NCBI GenBank assembly: GCA_026394605.1 | Contig: JAPKXY010000059.1 | Coordinates: forward strand, 1-50,270 | Length of the DNA stretch: 50,270 bases | Direction of reading: 5' to 3' | Source of the DNA: Methanoregula sp. | Lineage (GTDB): Archaea > Halobacteriota > Methanomicrobia > Methanomicrobiales > Methanospirillaceae | In this document: positions 35,825 to 45,179 of the stretch, one piece after another | Position numbering within the stretch: position 1 is the first letter of the stretch | How the letters are laid out: each line of letters opens with the position of its first letter | The notes under the pieces: model-generated | The model's input: only the letters and a program-made list of their open reading frames with translations | Database searches by the model: none | Told to the model about the DNA's origin: nothing | Translations under genes and position numbers: made by a program

Positions 35825-37309
35825 ATGAAGTGGGCATTGCTCTCAGTCTGGGACAAAACAGCGATCATCGACCTTGCAGTGGCACTCACGGAATACAAAT
35901 ACACCATCATGAGTTCCGGTGGCACAGGAAAGGCGCTTACACAGGCTGGTATCAAGTATACCGAAGTTTCGAATTACACTGGTTTTCCCGAGATGATGGA
36001 TGGCAGGGTCAAAACACTCCATCCCAAAGTTCATGGCGGTCTTTTAGGGCGCCGGCAGATCGATGATGCGGTGATGGCAAAATACGGTATCAACCGTATT
36101 GATCTGCTGGTTGTCAACCTGTACCCGTTTGAGAGCATGGCTATGCAGGCAATGGGGATCGACAAACTTATCGAATATATCGATATCGGTGGACCAGCGA
36201 TGATACGTGCAGCCGCTAAAAATTTCAAGGATGTAACCGTGGTTGTTGATCCTGCTGATTATCCCCGGCTTATCGGTACTTTGCGCAGCGGCGCCATCTC
36301 AGCAGAAGAACGATTTGCTCTCGCAAAAAAAGCCTTTGCCCGCACTGCGGCATATGATGCGGCGATCAGCAATTACTTTTACCGGATCGATGCACAGTTT
36401 CCTGCAACCTTTACCACGCAGTACACTCATGGCCGTACCCTGCGGTACGGTGAAAACCCTCATCAGCAAGCTGCAGTCTATGGCGCCACTGGTATCGCTG
36501 GCACGGAACCTCTGCAGGGCAGGCAGATGTCATATAACAATTACCTTGATGTGAATGCAGCGGTCGCACTGCTAAGGGAATTTGAGGAATGCGCTGCCGT
36601 CATTGTCAAGCATAACAATCCATGCGGCGTTGCGGTGAGCGATACACTGTCCGATGCCTATAGTACCGCACGGCAAGTCGATCCGGTTTCTGCATATGGA
36701 TCGGTTGTCGCACTCAACCGGGAGGTCACGGGAACCGTTGCCGAAAAGCTCTGTTCAACCTTTGTTGAAGTTGTCATCGCACCGGTTTTTTCGCAGGATG
36801 CCCTTTCTGTTATGAGAAAAAAGGAGAATATGCGGGTACTTGAAATCCACAAACCATCACACAGTGACGACATCCGTACCATTGATGGCGGCGTTCTTGT
36901 CCAGCGGACACCCGCCTATCAGGAACACTGGAAGGTCATCACCGACCGTGATCCAACTGCTGAAGAGATGCGGGCACTGCAGCTCGCATGGAAGGTATGC
37001 AAACACACCAGAAGCAACACGATCATCTTTGCCGACCAGCACCGTACGCTTGGGATAGGAGCGGGACAGATGAGCCGGGTCGATGCAGCAAAGATCGCGA
37101 TTATGAAAGCCTGTGCCCCGCTCAAAGGTTCCGCTGTTGCATCCGATGCATTCCTGCCGTTCCCTGACACACTCGAAACAGCTGCCGGTGCCGGTGCGAC
37201 TGCGCTTGTCCAACCGGGCGGGTCAATCCGTGATGATGAAGTAATCGCTGCAGCGAACAGACTGAACATGGTAATGATTTTTACGGGCGTACGGCACTTC
37301 AGGCACTAA
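35825..37309 (+). CDS. purH: Bifunctional AICAR formyltransferase/IMP cyclohydrolase
   Basis: 494 residues from MKWALLSVWDK; the frame is open 26 codons upstream, but that stretch is hydrophobic and not family-like. Performs the last two steps of IMP synthesis. The N-terminal IMP cyclohydrolase has MSSGGTGKAL, GFPEMMDGRVKTLHPKVHGG and DLLVVNLYPFE. The C-terminal AICAR transformylase has RYGENPHQ, the catalytic KHNNPCG and the final ATALVQPGGSIRDDEVIAAA. Many methanogens use PurP and PurO instead; a folate-type PurH is a patchily distributed alternative whose formyl donor in a methanogen is uncertain. Single gene. Confidence 0.95.
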   Translation: MKWALLSVWDKTAIIDLAVALTEYKYTIMSSGGTGKALTQAGIKYTEVSNYTGFPEMMDGRVKTLHPKVHGGLLGRRQIDDAVMAKYGINRIDLLVVNLYPFESMAMQAMGIDKLIEYIDIGGPAMIRAAAKNFKDVTVVVDPADYPRLIGTLRSGAISAEERFALAKKAFARTAAYDAAISNYFYRIDAQFPATFTTQYTHGRTLRYGENPHQQAAVYGATGIAGTEPLQGRQMSYNNYLDVNAAVALLREFEECAAVIVKHNNPCGVAVSDTLSDAYSTARQVDPVSAYGSVVALNREVTGTVAEKLCSTFVEVVIAPVFSQDALSVMRKKENMRVLEIHKPSHSDDIRTIDGGVLVQRTPAYQEHWKVITDRDPTAEEMRALQLAWKVCKHTRSNTIIFADQHRTLGIGAGQMSRVDAAKIAIMKACAPLKGSAVASDAFLPFPDTLETAAGAGATALVQPGGSIRDDEVIAAANRLNMVMIFTGVRHFRH

Positions 37310-37488
37310 AAGAGAGATCGCTCTTTCTTTTTTTAGGAATTCGATCCATAATTGGTTGAAAAATACGTGCTTCTTAGTATAATTCTCAAAACTTACGTCA
37401 ATGCAACAAAGCAAATAACAAAATACAGAAGAAAGGACCACGGTTTCATTTTTTTAATCTAATTAGAAAAAAAAGTTTTAGATTTTTC

Positions 37489-37863
37489 TTATTTTACCTG
37501 ATTCTCTGCAATATCTCCTACAATGGGAACTTTGAATTTCTCTCCCTGGTAAGCTTTGAACATCAGGAATAACCATAGGAGGAGCATGATAATCCAAATC
37601 AACGTTATGATGAGACCGACAATTCCCCATATACCGACTGCGCCATACATCCCAGCCCCAAAGACCATCATAGTAACGATAGCACCAATTATCCAAGCCA
37701 GAATCATGAGTGGTAGGAATGTAAGAATCGACTGCATTGCATGGAATCTTACCGTTTTATTATCCTTCTCCATAAGGAAGAAGATTATTCCCGTCACCCA
37801 AGTAAGTAAATAACATGCAGCCGATGCTACATTCTCGTCAAGACCAAACGTTGCTTTCACCAT
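37489..37863 (-). CDS. DUF4870 (Tic20-like) membrane protein
   Basis: 124 residues. Begins FGLDENVASAACYLLTWVTG, then FFLMEKDNKTVRFHAMQSI, the hallmark of DUF4870 proteins, followed by two long hydrophobic helices and a short tail with VPIVGDIAENQ. Three to four membrane helices. GAGGT lies 6 bases before the ATG. The role of the family is not established. It converges with purH and lies next to two DUF4013 membrane genes with a similar helix-rich style. Confidence 0.85.
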   Translation of the reverse strand: MVKATFGLDENVASAACYLLTWVTGIIFFLMEKDNKTVRFHAMQSILTFLPLMILAWIIGAIVTMMVFGAGMYGAVGIWGIVGLIITLIWIIMLLLWLFLMFKAYQGEKFKVPIVGDIAENQVK

Positions 37864-38144
37864 GTCAATACCTCTGATAATTAATATTGATCGTCTTTTG
37901 CCTGTTGCTATTTAAACATTATTAATTACACTGATACTTTGGATAATCCGGATTTTCGATGGCTGCCTGAGCAAATAATGATTATACAAGAAGTTAAGAG
38001 CAATTCAGGAGTTATTACGGATTAATTTACTATTTTCAGCCATTATATCAGATATATTTATATTCTGCGAAGTTGTTAGCTTCCTTAAATCGTTTGTGGC
38101 TGGATCGGTCATGGATGATGAGAACCCAATGATTGGTGATTGTA

Positions 38145-38801
38145 ATGGATTATGGTAAGATGGTAGGAGATGCCTTTGCGTATGCAAAGGACGGAGTCTG
38201 GGAGAAGTGGAACAAATGGCTGATGCTCGTCATCGCCACAATCCTGCTTGGTATCCCTCTTGCGGGATATATCTTGAAAGTCCTGCGTGGCGAAAAGCCT
38301 GCTCCTGAAGTTGCAGACTGGGGCACACTCTTTGTCGATGGGATCAAGGTGATCATCGTGATGCTCATCTACGCGATTCCGATTATAATTGTTGAAGTGT
38401 TGATGATGGGCGGTTTGGTTGCATCCACAATGTCCGGGGACCCCACCGTTATGATGGCCGCTATTGGTGCAATGTTGGTCGGAGTTGTTGTCGTTGTCAT
38501 CCTTGCAATCATCATCGCACTCTTTGAACTTATCGGCGTCGTGCGGTTTGCACGCACCGGCAGCATCGGGGAAGCCTTCAATTTCAAAGCAATCCTTGCA
38601 ACGATCGGGAAGATTGGATGGGTCCCCTACATCATCGCTCTCATTGTTTACATGATTGTCACTGTGATTTTCGGTATCGTCATGACTATCCTGATGATGA
38701 TCCCGATCCTCGGATGGATCATTTACCTCTGCCTGATCGCCCCATTCGCAATCTTTGCCGGGCGGTATTTCTGTCAGATCTATGACAGTGCAGGCGCATA
38801 A
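38145..38801 (+). CDS. DUF4013 membrane protein, copy 1
   Basis: 218 residues from MDYGKMVGDAFAYAKDGVWE, chosen because GGTGAT lies 5 bases upstream and the second copy starts in the same way. Family landmarks: the short amphipathic start, GYILKVLRGEKPAPEVADW, VRFARTGSIGEAFNF and a C-terminal GWIIYLCLIAPFAIFAGRY. Five to six membrane helices. The DUF4013 function is unknown, and the family is frequent in methanogens. It is followed after 92 bases by a paralogue on the same strand. Confidence 0.85.
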   Translation: MDYGKMVGDAFAYAKDGVWEKWNKWLMLVIATILLGIPLAGYILKVLRGEKPAPEVADWGTLFVDGIKVIIVMLIYAIPIIIVEVLMMGGLVASTMSGDPTVMMAAIGAMLVGVVVVVILAIIIALFELIGVVRFARTGSIGEAFNFKAILATIGKIGWVPYIIALIVYMIVTVIFGIVMTILMMIPILGWIIYLCLIAPFAIFAGRYFCQIYDSAGA

Positions 38802-38893
38802 CCCGATCAAATAGTTCCCTTTTTTACCGGATAACGAAGCAGGGGTGATACTTATTATCCCTGGATATCACCTATGAAAACATGGTGACAGGT

Positions 38894-39658
38894 ATGGAGT
38901 ATGGAACAATGCTTTCCGACTCGTTCTCATATGCACAGGAAGCCGTCTGGGGAAAATGGAAACGATGGTTCCTGCTGCTCGTCAGCATGATCATCTTTCC
39001 GTTCATTCTCGGTTACACCGTGCGGATTTACCGTGATGACAAACCAGCCCCGGAGCTGGAGCAGTGGGGCAGCATGTTTGTTGACGGGCTGAAGATTTTC
39101 ATTATTGAACTTTTGTACGCGGTACCCGTGATCCTGCTTTTCATCATCGCGTTCCTGCCGTTCTTCTCGGCGCTCGTCTCCGCGGGGCTGTTTACACCAA
39201 ATGCCGCGGGAATGACCGATACGCAGGCGGAGGCGTTTTTTGCCGCCCACCCCGAGATCCTCCCTGCGATCGGGACTATGCTTATCCTGATCATTGTTGC
39301 AGTTATCCTTGCAATCATCATCGGTATCTTCTCATTTATCGGAGCCATCAGGTTTGCCCGTACCGGATCGATTGCCGAAGGGTTCAATTTCTTAGCAATT
39401 CTTGGCACAATCAGAAAAATAGGCTGGATCAACTACCTGCTCGCCCTGATTATCATTGGTGCGGTAAGCATGGTGTACGGGTTTTTAATGAACATAGTCA
39501 TGATGATCCCCATCATCGGGCTTGTCATCTGGTTCTTCCTATATCCGCCATTTATCATCTTTGGGAGCAGGTATGCGTCGCTTGTGTATGATTGCGGAGA
39601 AATTCCTGAACCAGTCCAGCCCGCTTACACAAAATCGCTCACAGACGAAAAAATATAA
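38894..39658 (+). CDS. DUF4013 membrane protein, copy 2
   Basis: 254 residues from MEYGTMLSDSFSYAQEAVWG (ATG 38894, GGTGA upstream; an ATG at 38882 is the alternative). It aligns along its length with copy 1: GYTVRIYRDDKPAPELEQW, IRFARTGSIAEGFNF and a closing PPFIIFGSRYASLVYD. It has a longer central loop (about residues 95-120) and a polar tail EIPEPVQPAYTKSLTDE. Likely a tandem duplicate of copy 1 that has since diverged. Converges with ilvD. Confidence 0.85.
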   Translation: MEYGTMLSDSFSYAQEAVWGKWKRWFLLLVSMIIFPFILGYTVRIYRDDKPAPELEQWGSMFVDGLKIFIIELLYAVPVILLFIIAFLPFFSALVSAGLFTPNAAGMTDTQAEAFFAAHPEILPAIGTMLILIIVAVILAIIIGIFSFIGAIRFARTGSIAEGFNFLAILGTIRKIGWINYLLALIIIGAVSMVYGFLMNIVMMIPIIGLVIWFFLYPPFIIFGSRYASLVYDCGEIPEPVQPAYTKSLTDEKI

Positions 39659-39715
39659 AAATTTTTCCTGCTTGCCCTTGGAATTTTTAACGCACCACGG
39701 TATCTGCCCTACTCC

Positions 39716-41359
39716 TTACGTCTGCACAGCGCCGAGATTTGCCTGCTCAACCGTCTTTGCATACCGTGCAAGTGCACCTTTGAGCGATTTATGAAGAGGT
39801 TTCCAGATTTTTTTTCGTTTCTGCAAAGTTTTTGTATCAACACAAAGATCGATTTTTTTCAAAAACAGATCGACTTCAATCTGATCACCATCCTGCACAA
39901 ACGCAATTGGTCCTCCTACCGCCGCTTCCGGTGCAACATGCCCGATGCAGGGGCCGCGTGTCCCGCCGGAGAACCGGCCGTCCGTCACCAGCACGACCTT
40001 TGTGTATCCGAGCCCCACCAGCGCAGATGTTGGCGAGAGCATCTCGGGCATACCGGGCCCGCCCCGTGGTCCTTCATACCGGATAACAATCACATCGCCC
40101 TCTTTTATCTCGCGGGCAAGAATTGCTTTCATCGCCGGTTGTTCACCGTCATAGACCCGTGCCGGTCCTTTGTGCCGCCACATCGCCCGGGGCACCGCCG
40201 CACATTTCACGACGGCTCCATCAGGGGCGAGTGAGCCTTTCAGGACCTTGAGACCGCCCGCTTCATGAACCGGTGACGCAGTGCTCCGGATTACCGTTTC
40301 ATCCCTGACAGTAGCGTCCCGCGCTATCCTGAGCGTTGTCCTGCCGGATACTGTTGGGCAGTCATCAAGAATTTTTCCGAGCTGCCTGAACACGGCAGGT
40401 ATGCCACCTGCCCGGTACAGTGTCTGCATCGAGTGCAGACCAGATGGCTGCATATCGCAGATATGCGGGACCTGTTCCGCAAGGTCGTTAAAGTCATCGA
40501 GCGTAAGAGCGATGCCTGCTTCCGAAGCAATTGCCAAGAGGTGTAATATCGTATTGGTGGAACCCCCCAGCGCCATATCCACACGGATCGCGTTCCTGAG
40601 GCTCTTTTTTGTGATGATTTTTTTCGGTGTGATCTTCCTGTTCACAAGCGGAAGGATGGCCTCCCCGGTCTCCCGGGCAATGCGGAGTTTAGCCGCATCA
40701 ACCGCGGGAATTGCCGCACAGCCAGGAAGCGACATCCCCATCGCTTCGGTCATGCATGCCATCGTATTGGCAGTATACAGTCCCTGGCAGCTTCCGCAGC
40801 CAGGCATCGCGCAGCACTCCAGTTCGCACAATTCCGCTTCGCTCATCGTACCGGCAGCAACCTTCCCGACCCCCTCAAAGACATCGATGAGAGACAGTTC
40901 TTTTCCCTCATGGTAGCCGGAGAGCATTGCGCCGCCGGTGAGGACAACCGTCGGAATGTTGCAGCGTGCCGCCGCCATCAGCATGCCAGGCACGATCTTG
41001 TCGCAGGTGCCGATGCATACGAGACCGTCAAACCGGTGGGCGTCTACCATCAGCTCGATGGAATCGGCAATGTTCTCCCGGGACGGGAGCGATGATCGCA
41101 TCCCTTCGTGCCCCATGGCAATGCCGTCACAGATACCGATGGTGCCAAACTCAAACGGTACACCACCTGCCGCTGCAATCCCTTCACGGACTTTTTCTGC
41201 CAGCTGCCGCAGGTGGACATGCCCCGGAACGATGGTATTGTAGGCATTTGCAATTCCGATGAACGGGAGGTCCATCTCCCGCTCAGTGACCCCGAGGGAT
41301 CGCAGGAGCGAACGGTTGGGAGCCCGCTGGTATCCGGATTTAATTTCGTCACTGCGCAT
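39716..41359 (-). CDS. ilvD: Dihydroxy-acid dehydratase
   Basis: 547 residues. Dehydrates 2,3-dihydroxy-isovalerate and -methylvalerate in valine, leucine and isoleucine synthesis. Iron-sulfur ligands sit in [11 protein letters not shown] and [16 protein letters not shown], with further signatures [16 protein letters not shown] and [13 protein letters not shown]-like [22 protein letters not shown]. Length and motifs are complete. AAGGTG lies 6 bases before the ATG at 41359. Single gene, not in an ilv operon here. Confidence 0.97.
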   Translation of the reverse strand: MRSDEIKSGYQRAPNRSLLRSLGVTEREMDLPFIGIANAYNTIVPGHVHLRQLAEKVREGIAAAGGVPFEFGTIGICDGIAMGHEGMRSSLPSRENIADSIELMVDAHRFDGLVCIGTCDKIVPGMLMAAARCNIPTVVLTGGAMLSGYHEGKELSLIDVFEGVGKVAAGTMSEAELCELECCAMPGCGSCQGLYTANTMACMTEAMGMSLPGCAAIPAVDAAKLRIARETGEAILPLVNRKITPKKIITKKSLRNAIRVDMALGGSTNTILHLLAIASEAGIALTLDDFNDLAEQVPHICDMQPSGLHSMQTLYRAGGIPAVFRQLGKILDDCPTVSGRTTLRIARDATVRDETVIRSTASPVHEAGGLKVLKGSLAPDGAVVKCAAVPRAMWRHKGPARVYDGEQPAMKAILAREIKEGDVIVIRYEGPRGGPGMPEMLSPTSALVGLGYTKVVLVTDGRFSGGTRGPCIGHVAPEAAVGGPIAFVQDGDQIEVDLFLKKIDLCVDTKTLQKRKKIWKPLHKSLKGALARYAKTVEQANLGAVQT

Positions 41360-41523
41360 AGTACACCTTCACATGCCAGACTCGTACTCGATATGTACGT
41401 ATTCAGCATTATTAAACTGCGACATGAAAGAAGCTGTTCATGGTGCGTCAGGTTTCAGCAGCAATGTATCGTCTTTCTCTAAGACAGCAGGCAGATTGCC
41501 GATTAAGTCAAAAAAAGGTTTTT

Positions 41524-42852
41524 TTAGGTCTTATTATATTTTACTGCCTGCGTAACAAATGCTGTTGCGAATCTTTCTGAAAAATACGCATGGGTATAGG
41601 TCCCGATTGCATTATTGAGGATCAAACCGTCCTGCCCGTTTTCGATCCCTTTCCCCCGGCTCAACCGGAACGCATAGCGTGCATCATAGTACGGTACAAC
41701 CCTGGAATAGTGGAATTCATGTCCTACCATGGGGAGGTTGGATGGAAGATACGCTGATCGTGCGTTGCTCTGCCCTTGTACATACCCAAGCGCCTGGACT
41801 TTTTCTGTCATCTCGGTTATGGCGGGAAGCACTCCGCATAACCGATAGGAGCGATCTGTCGTAACCTCTTTTGTAAGATACATGAGACCCCCACACTCTC
41901 CATAGACCGGCATGCCCCCATCGATTGCCTGTCTGATATCAGCATTGCAGGCAGAAGTTTCCAGGCCCTCAAGATGCAATTCAGGATACCCGCCACCAAG
42001 ATAGATCCCTGCAATATCGGGAAGGCGATCGGAAAGAGGGGAGAAAAAGACGAGCTCTGCCCCTGCCGAACGGAGCTGGTCAAGATTATCCTGGTAATAA
42101 AAGCAGAATGCCGCATCCCATGCAACACCGATTGTCGCACGAACCTTGCGTTTCATCGCCTTTGATTGTATTGCTTCGATAATCGGTATATCCTGTGCAG
42201 CAGAAATAACTGCATCGAGATCGCAGTGTTGTGCGATAATGTTGCCAAACTCTTCAGTCACAGCCGTTTCATGCGCCATCTTAAGACCGAGGTGCCGGCT
42301 TGTGATCGCCAGGTCATCATGACGCGGGATCCACCCAAAGGACGGCACCATGCGGGAGTTCCCGATCATCTGCCGGTGTCGCTCACTCCCGATCCGGTTA
42401 AATATCACACCGGCAATACGGATGTCCGGATCATACGCCCTGAATCCATTGATGAGTGCCTGTGCGCTCCGCGACATCCCCCGTGCGTCAACAACAAGGA
42501 TGACCGGTGCATCAAGGAGCTTTGCTATATGGGCAGTGCTGGCACAGGCGGTTCCGTCAATCCCGTCATACATGCCCATGACACCTTCGATCACCGCGAT
42601 ATCCGCCCCGTCACAGGCTCGCAGGAATGTATCGCGGACGCCGTCTTCTCCCATCATGAATGCATCAAGGTTCCGGGATGTGCGGCTGCAGATCCTGGTA
42701 TGGTGCGAAGGGTCGATAAAATCAGGACCGACCTTGAAGGGCTGGACACACAACCCCCGTGCAACGAGTGCTGCCATCAGCCCAGTTGCGACGGTTGTCT
42801 TGCCGCACCCGCTATGGGTCCCTGCGATGACAATGCGTGGTACCGAAGTCAT
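41524..42852 (-). CDS. Cobyrinate/Ni-sirohydrochlorin a,c-diamide synthase (CbiA/CfbB)
   Basis: 442 residues. Uses glutamine and ATP to amidate the a and c acetate side chains of a tetrapyrrole: cobyrinate for B12 or Ni-sirohydrochlorin for F430. The P-loop is AGTHSGCGKTTVATGL at the start, with DYSQ-like VEGVMGMYDGIDG in the middle; the C-terminal class I glutaminase has the nucleophile in YGECGGLMYL and a late His in FHYSRVVPYY. The ATG overlaps the cbiO stop by 4 bases, so it is the last gene of the cbiM-N-Q-O operon. The cobalt-transport context favours CbiA; the methanogen setting also allows CfbB or both. Confidence 0.88.
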   Translation of the reverse strand: MTSVPRIVIAGTHSGCGKTTVATGLMAALVARGLCVQPFKVGPDFIDPSHHTRICSRTSRNLDAFMMGEDGVRDTFLRACDGADIAVIEGVMGMYDGIDGTACASTAHIAKLLDAPVILVVDARGMSRSAQALINGFRAYDPDIRIAGVIFNRIGSERHRQMIGNSRMVPSFGWIPRHDDLAITSRHLGLKMAHETAVTEEFGNIIAQHCDLDAVISAAQDIPIIEAIQSKAMKRKVRATIGVAWDAAFCFYYQDNLDQLRSAGAELVFFSPLSDRLPDIAGIYLGGGYPELHLEGLETSACNADIRQAIDGGMPVYGECGGLMYLTKEVTTDRSYRLCGVLPAITEMTEKVQALGYVQGQSNARSAYLPSNLPMVGHEFHYSRVVPYYDARYAFRLSRGKGIENGQDGLILNNAIGTYTHAYFSERFATAFVTQAVKYNKT

Positions 42853-44051
42853 GGTTGCCGCCCGGATTCCTTCTTTGCCCGGCCTGTTCCGGGTGCAAGC
42901 GGGTTCACCGTGATGTGGATGCCGCTCTCTGTGACATAGGCATCAACCCGCGTGTATACGCGCTCAACCATGCTCTCTGTTGTCAGGATCAGGGTATCTT
43001 CCCCTAAAAGGGCCTTAAGAATACATTTGTCGATAACACCATAGGTGAAATCAAGCGGGATATGTTCATTGGACGCACACTGCTTTGCACGCGTTCCCAT
43101 TGCACCCACCGGTATTTTTGGCCTTGCCAAAAGCCATGCTGACAATAATTCCTGTCTGTCCTTGTCAACATTGCAGACCGTTATTGTACCCGTGCCGGTA
43201 TGGCAGCAGGTTGTCTGGAACAATGGTTCGATGATATGCATCATGTCCAGCACAGTTAAGGGTTTTTTTTCCGGCAGGGGAAACCCGCGTTTCTGCAGCT
43301 CGATGTACAGTTCAAGCAGGGTGGGGAGTGAAAGGTGTGCCGTGCGCACGAATTCAGGGTTGCCGAATGCCACTTCAGGAACGTCTTCACGGAGAATTGT
43401 TCCCGCAAGCAGCAGAATGGCACGGTCAGCCCACGGGTAGGCAAGTTCAACATCATGGGTGGATATGATCACGGTTTTTCCCTCAAGATTCAGTTCATCC
43501 AGAAGCTCCATGATATCTTCCGATCCTGAGGGATCAAGACCGCCCGTCGGTTCATCAAATACCAGCACATCAGGATCCATAGCAAGAACCCCGGCAATTG
43601 CCACCCGTTTCTTCTCCCCCCCGGAGAGCTGGTGGGGCGGACGGCGCTCAAACCCTTCCAGCCCGACATGCCGGAGCGCCAATGTAACCGCTTCTCTCAC
43701 TTCAGTTTCAGGGTAGCCAAGATTGGTCGGACCGAATGCCACGTCCTGGTATACGGTTGGGGCGATGATCTGGCGATCCGGGTTCTGAAGCACAAACCCC
43801 ACACGTTTGCGCAGGGTGCGCAACGACGCAGTATCATACCGGACAGGCTGGTTGTCAAAGAGGATGATCCCGGTGTCGGGGCGGATCATGCCATTGAACA
43901 TCATCAGGAGGGTTGATTTTCCTGCACCATTAGGCCCGACAAGGGCAATTTTTTCCCCTTTCCGTATATGAAAACTGATCCCCCGGATTGCTTCCATGCT
44001 GCGCGGGTACCGGTAGCGGATATCCCGCGCTTCGAGTATGATGCTGCTCAT
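42849..44051 (-). CDS. cbiO: Cobalt ECF transporter ATPase CbiO with extra C-terminal domain
   Basis: 400 residues, about 120 more than usual. Residues 1-275 are the ABC ATPase: Walker A GPNGAGKST at 39-47, Q-loop near 90, signature LSGGEKKR at 142-149, Walker B DVLVFDEPTGGLDPSG at 161-176, H-loop His199. It powers cobalt import through CbiM, CbiN and CbiQ. Residues 276-400 form a separate segment with CNVDKDRQELLSAWLLARP, PVGAMGTRAKQC, IPLDFTYGVIDKCILKALLG and VERVYTRVDAY, which I do not recognise; it may sense cofactor or regulate the ATPase (inference). It follows cbiQ by 10 bases. Confidence 0.93.
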   Translation of the reverse strand: MSSIILEARDIRYRYPRSMEAIRGISFHIRKGEKIALVGPNGAGKSTLLMMFNGMIRPDTGIILFDNQPVRYDTASLRTLRKRVGFVLQNPDRQIIAPTVYQDVAFGPTNLGYPETEVREAVTLALRHVGLEGFERRPPHQLSGGEKKRVAIAGVLAMDPDVLVFDEPTGGLDPSGSEDIMELLDELNLEGKTVIISTHDVELAYPWADRAILLLAGTILREDVPEVAFGNPEFVRTAHLSLPTLLELYIELQKRGFPLPEKKPLTVLDMMHIIEPLFQTTCCHTGTGTITVCNVDKDRQELLSAWLLARPKIPVGAMGTRAKQCASNEHIPLDFTYGVIDKCILKALLGEDTLILTTESMVERVYTRVDAYVTESGIHITVNPLAPGTGRAKKESGRQP

Positions 44052-44061
44052 GCTCTGTTTC

Positions 44062-44850
44062 CTATATAATTGTCATATCTTTTGAGAGGATCACGACCAG
44101 CGATGAGAGGGATAAAAACACCATTACCGCAAACAATGGTAAATACTCCACCGGCCTGGTCTCACCCAGCAGCGCAAATTTCCCGTCATAACATCGTGCG
44201 TTCATGGCCCTGATCAGGTCTTCCCCAGCATCCCAGCTCGCTATGAATACAGCCCCGCACATGGATGCAAAGGAATGAATCGATTCCAGGAATGTTGAAT
44301 ATCCCAGACGCATCACCTGTGCGTTATAGATCTGTTTTACCTGATCAACAATGATGAAGATGGTCCGGTAAATGATCATAGCAAGATCAATGACGACCTC
44401 AGGAATCCTGCACTGGCGCAGCACAATGAAAATATCAGTCATAGGAGTGGTCAGGGCAATAAAACACATCGCAGACATTCCTCCCATAACCCGGCAGAAA
44501 ACCAGAAATCCGAAATTTATGCTCTCCCGTGTGATGGATAACGAGAGCCAGGAAAAAGGATCCCATCGCCAGAATACCTCCTGTCCGCCTGATACAAGAA
44601 TAATACCGGCAACACTGAACAGGGCAAACCAAAACGGAACAATAAAGAGCCCGGCATAGGTTTTTGCATCCACCCGTGCAAGGACAAGGATCGAGCCCGT
44701 GAGTATCAGGGCAATAAAGAGAGGGGAAAAATAACTTGTGGAGAGGAGGCAGAGAATGATAGCCCCCAGCCCGGTCGCTAGTTTTAGGTACGTGTTAACC
44801 CCACGCAGTCCGTTCTTCTGGGCAATATCTTCCAGAAATTCCTCAAACAT
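44062..44850 (-). CDS. cbiQ: Cobalt ECF transporter transmembrane subunit CbiQ
   Basis: 262 residues, the coupling membrane subunit (T component) between CbiMN and the CbiO ATPase. Five to six membrane helices. The coupling region has MRLGYSTFLESIHSFASMCG and the second Ala-Arg-Gly-like motif AMNARCYDGKF, a divergent form of AMxARGYxG. It opens MFEEFLEDIAQKNGL. It lies 26 bases after cbiN and 10 before cbiO. Confidence 0.92.
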   Translation of the reverse strand: MFEEFLEDIAQKNGLRGVNTYLKLATGLGAIILCLLSTSYFSPLFIALILTGSILVLARVDAKTYAGLFIVPFWFALFSVAGIILVSGGQEVFWRWDPFSWLSLSITRESINFGFLVFCRVMGGMSAMCFIALTTPMTDIFIVLRQCRIPEVVIDLAMIIYRTIFIIVDQVKQIYNAQVMRLGYSTFLESIHSFASMCGAVFIASWDAGEDLIRAMNARCYDGKFALLGETRPVEYLPLFAVMVFLSLSSLVVILSKDMTII

Positions 44851-44876
44851 GGATCAGTAATCTCTCGTTGTGTCGT

Positions 44877-45179
44877 TTATGCATTCTTTTTCTGCCCTAT
44901 CCAGTACCCAAATACGCCACCTACAAAAATCCCGCCAACGGCTGCCTGAAGGGCAAACAGGCAGGCTTCAATCTCCCCGCTCGGAGGTACCCACTGGGGG
45001 ATCAAGGGAGAGAAATTTTCTTCCGGTATACCAGAAAGTTCTGCTATAAGTCCCGACCCGACGGTATCAGAACCAGAAAATTCTGCACCGCTCATGGTCG
45101 AACTTGTATACAGGAATAGCACACAGAATGCTATGATGGCAATCACGGAAAGAATTTCCAACGTATATTTATGCACCAT
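44877..45179 (-). CDS. cbiN: Cobalt transport protein CbiN
   Basis: 100 residues: an N-terminal helix (LEILSVIAIIAFCVLFLY), an extracytoplasmic loop with SGSDTVGSGLIAELSG, and a C-terminal helix (ALQAAVGGIFVGGVFGYWIG). This is the normal CbiN layout. It is needed with CbiM for cobalt specificity, which separates this transporter from the nickel forms. Its ATG overlaps the cbiM stop by one base. Confidence 0.94.
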   Translation of the reverse strand: MVHKYTLEILSVIAIIAFCVLFLYTSSTMSGAEFSGSDTVGSGLIAELSGIPEENFSPLIPQWVPPSGEIEACLFALQAAVGGIFVGGVFGYWIGQKKNA

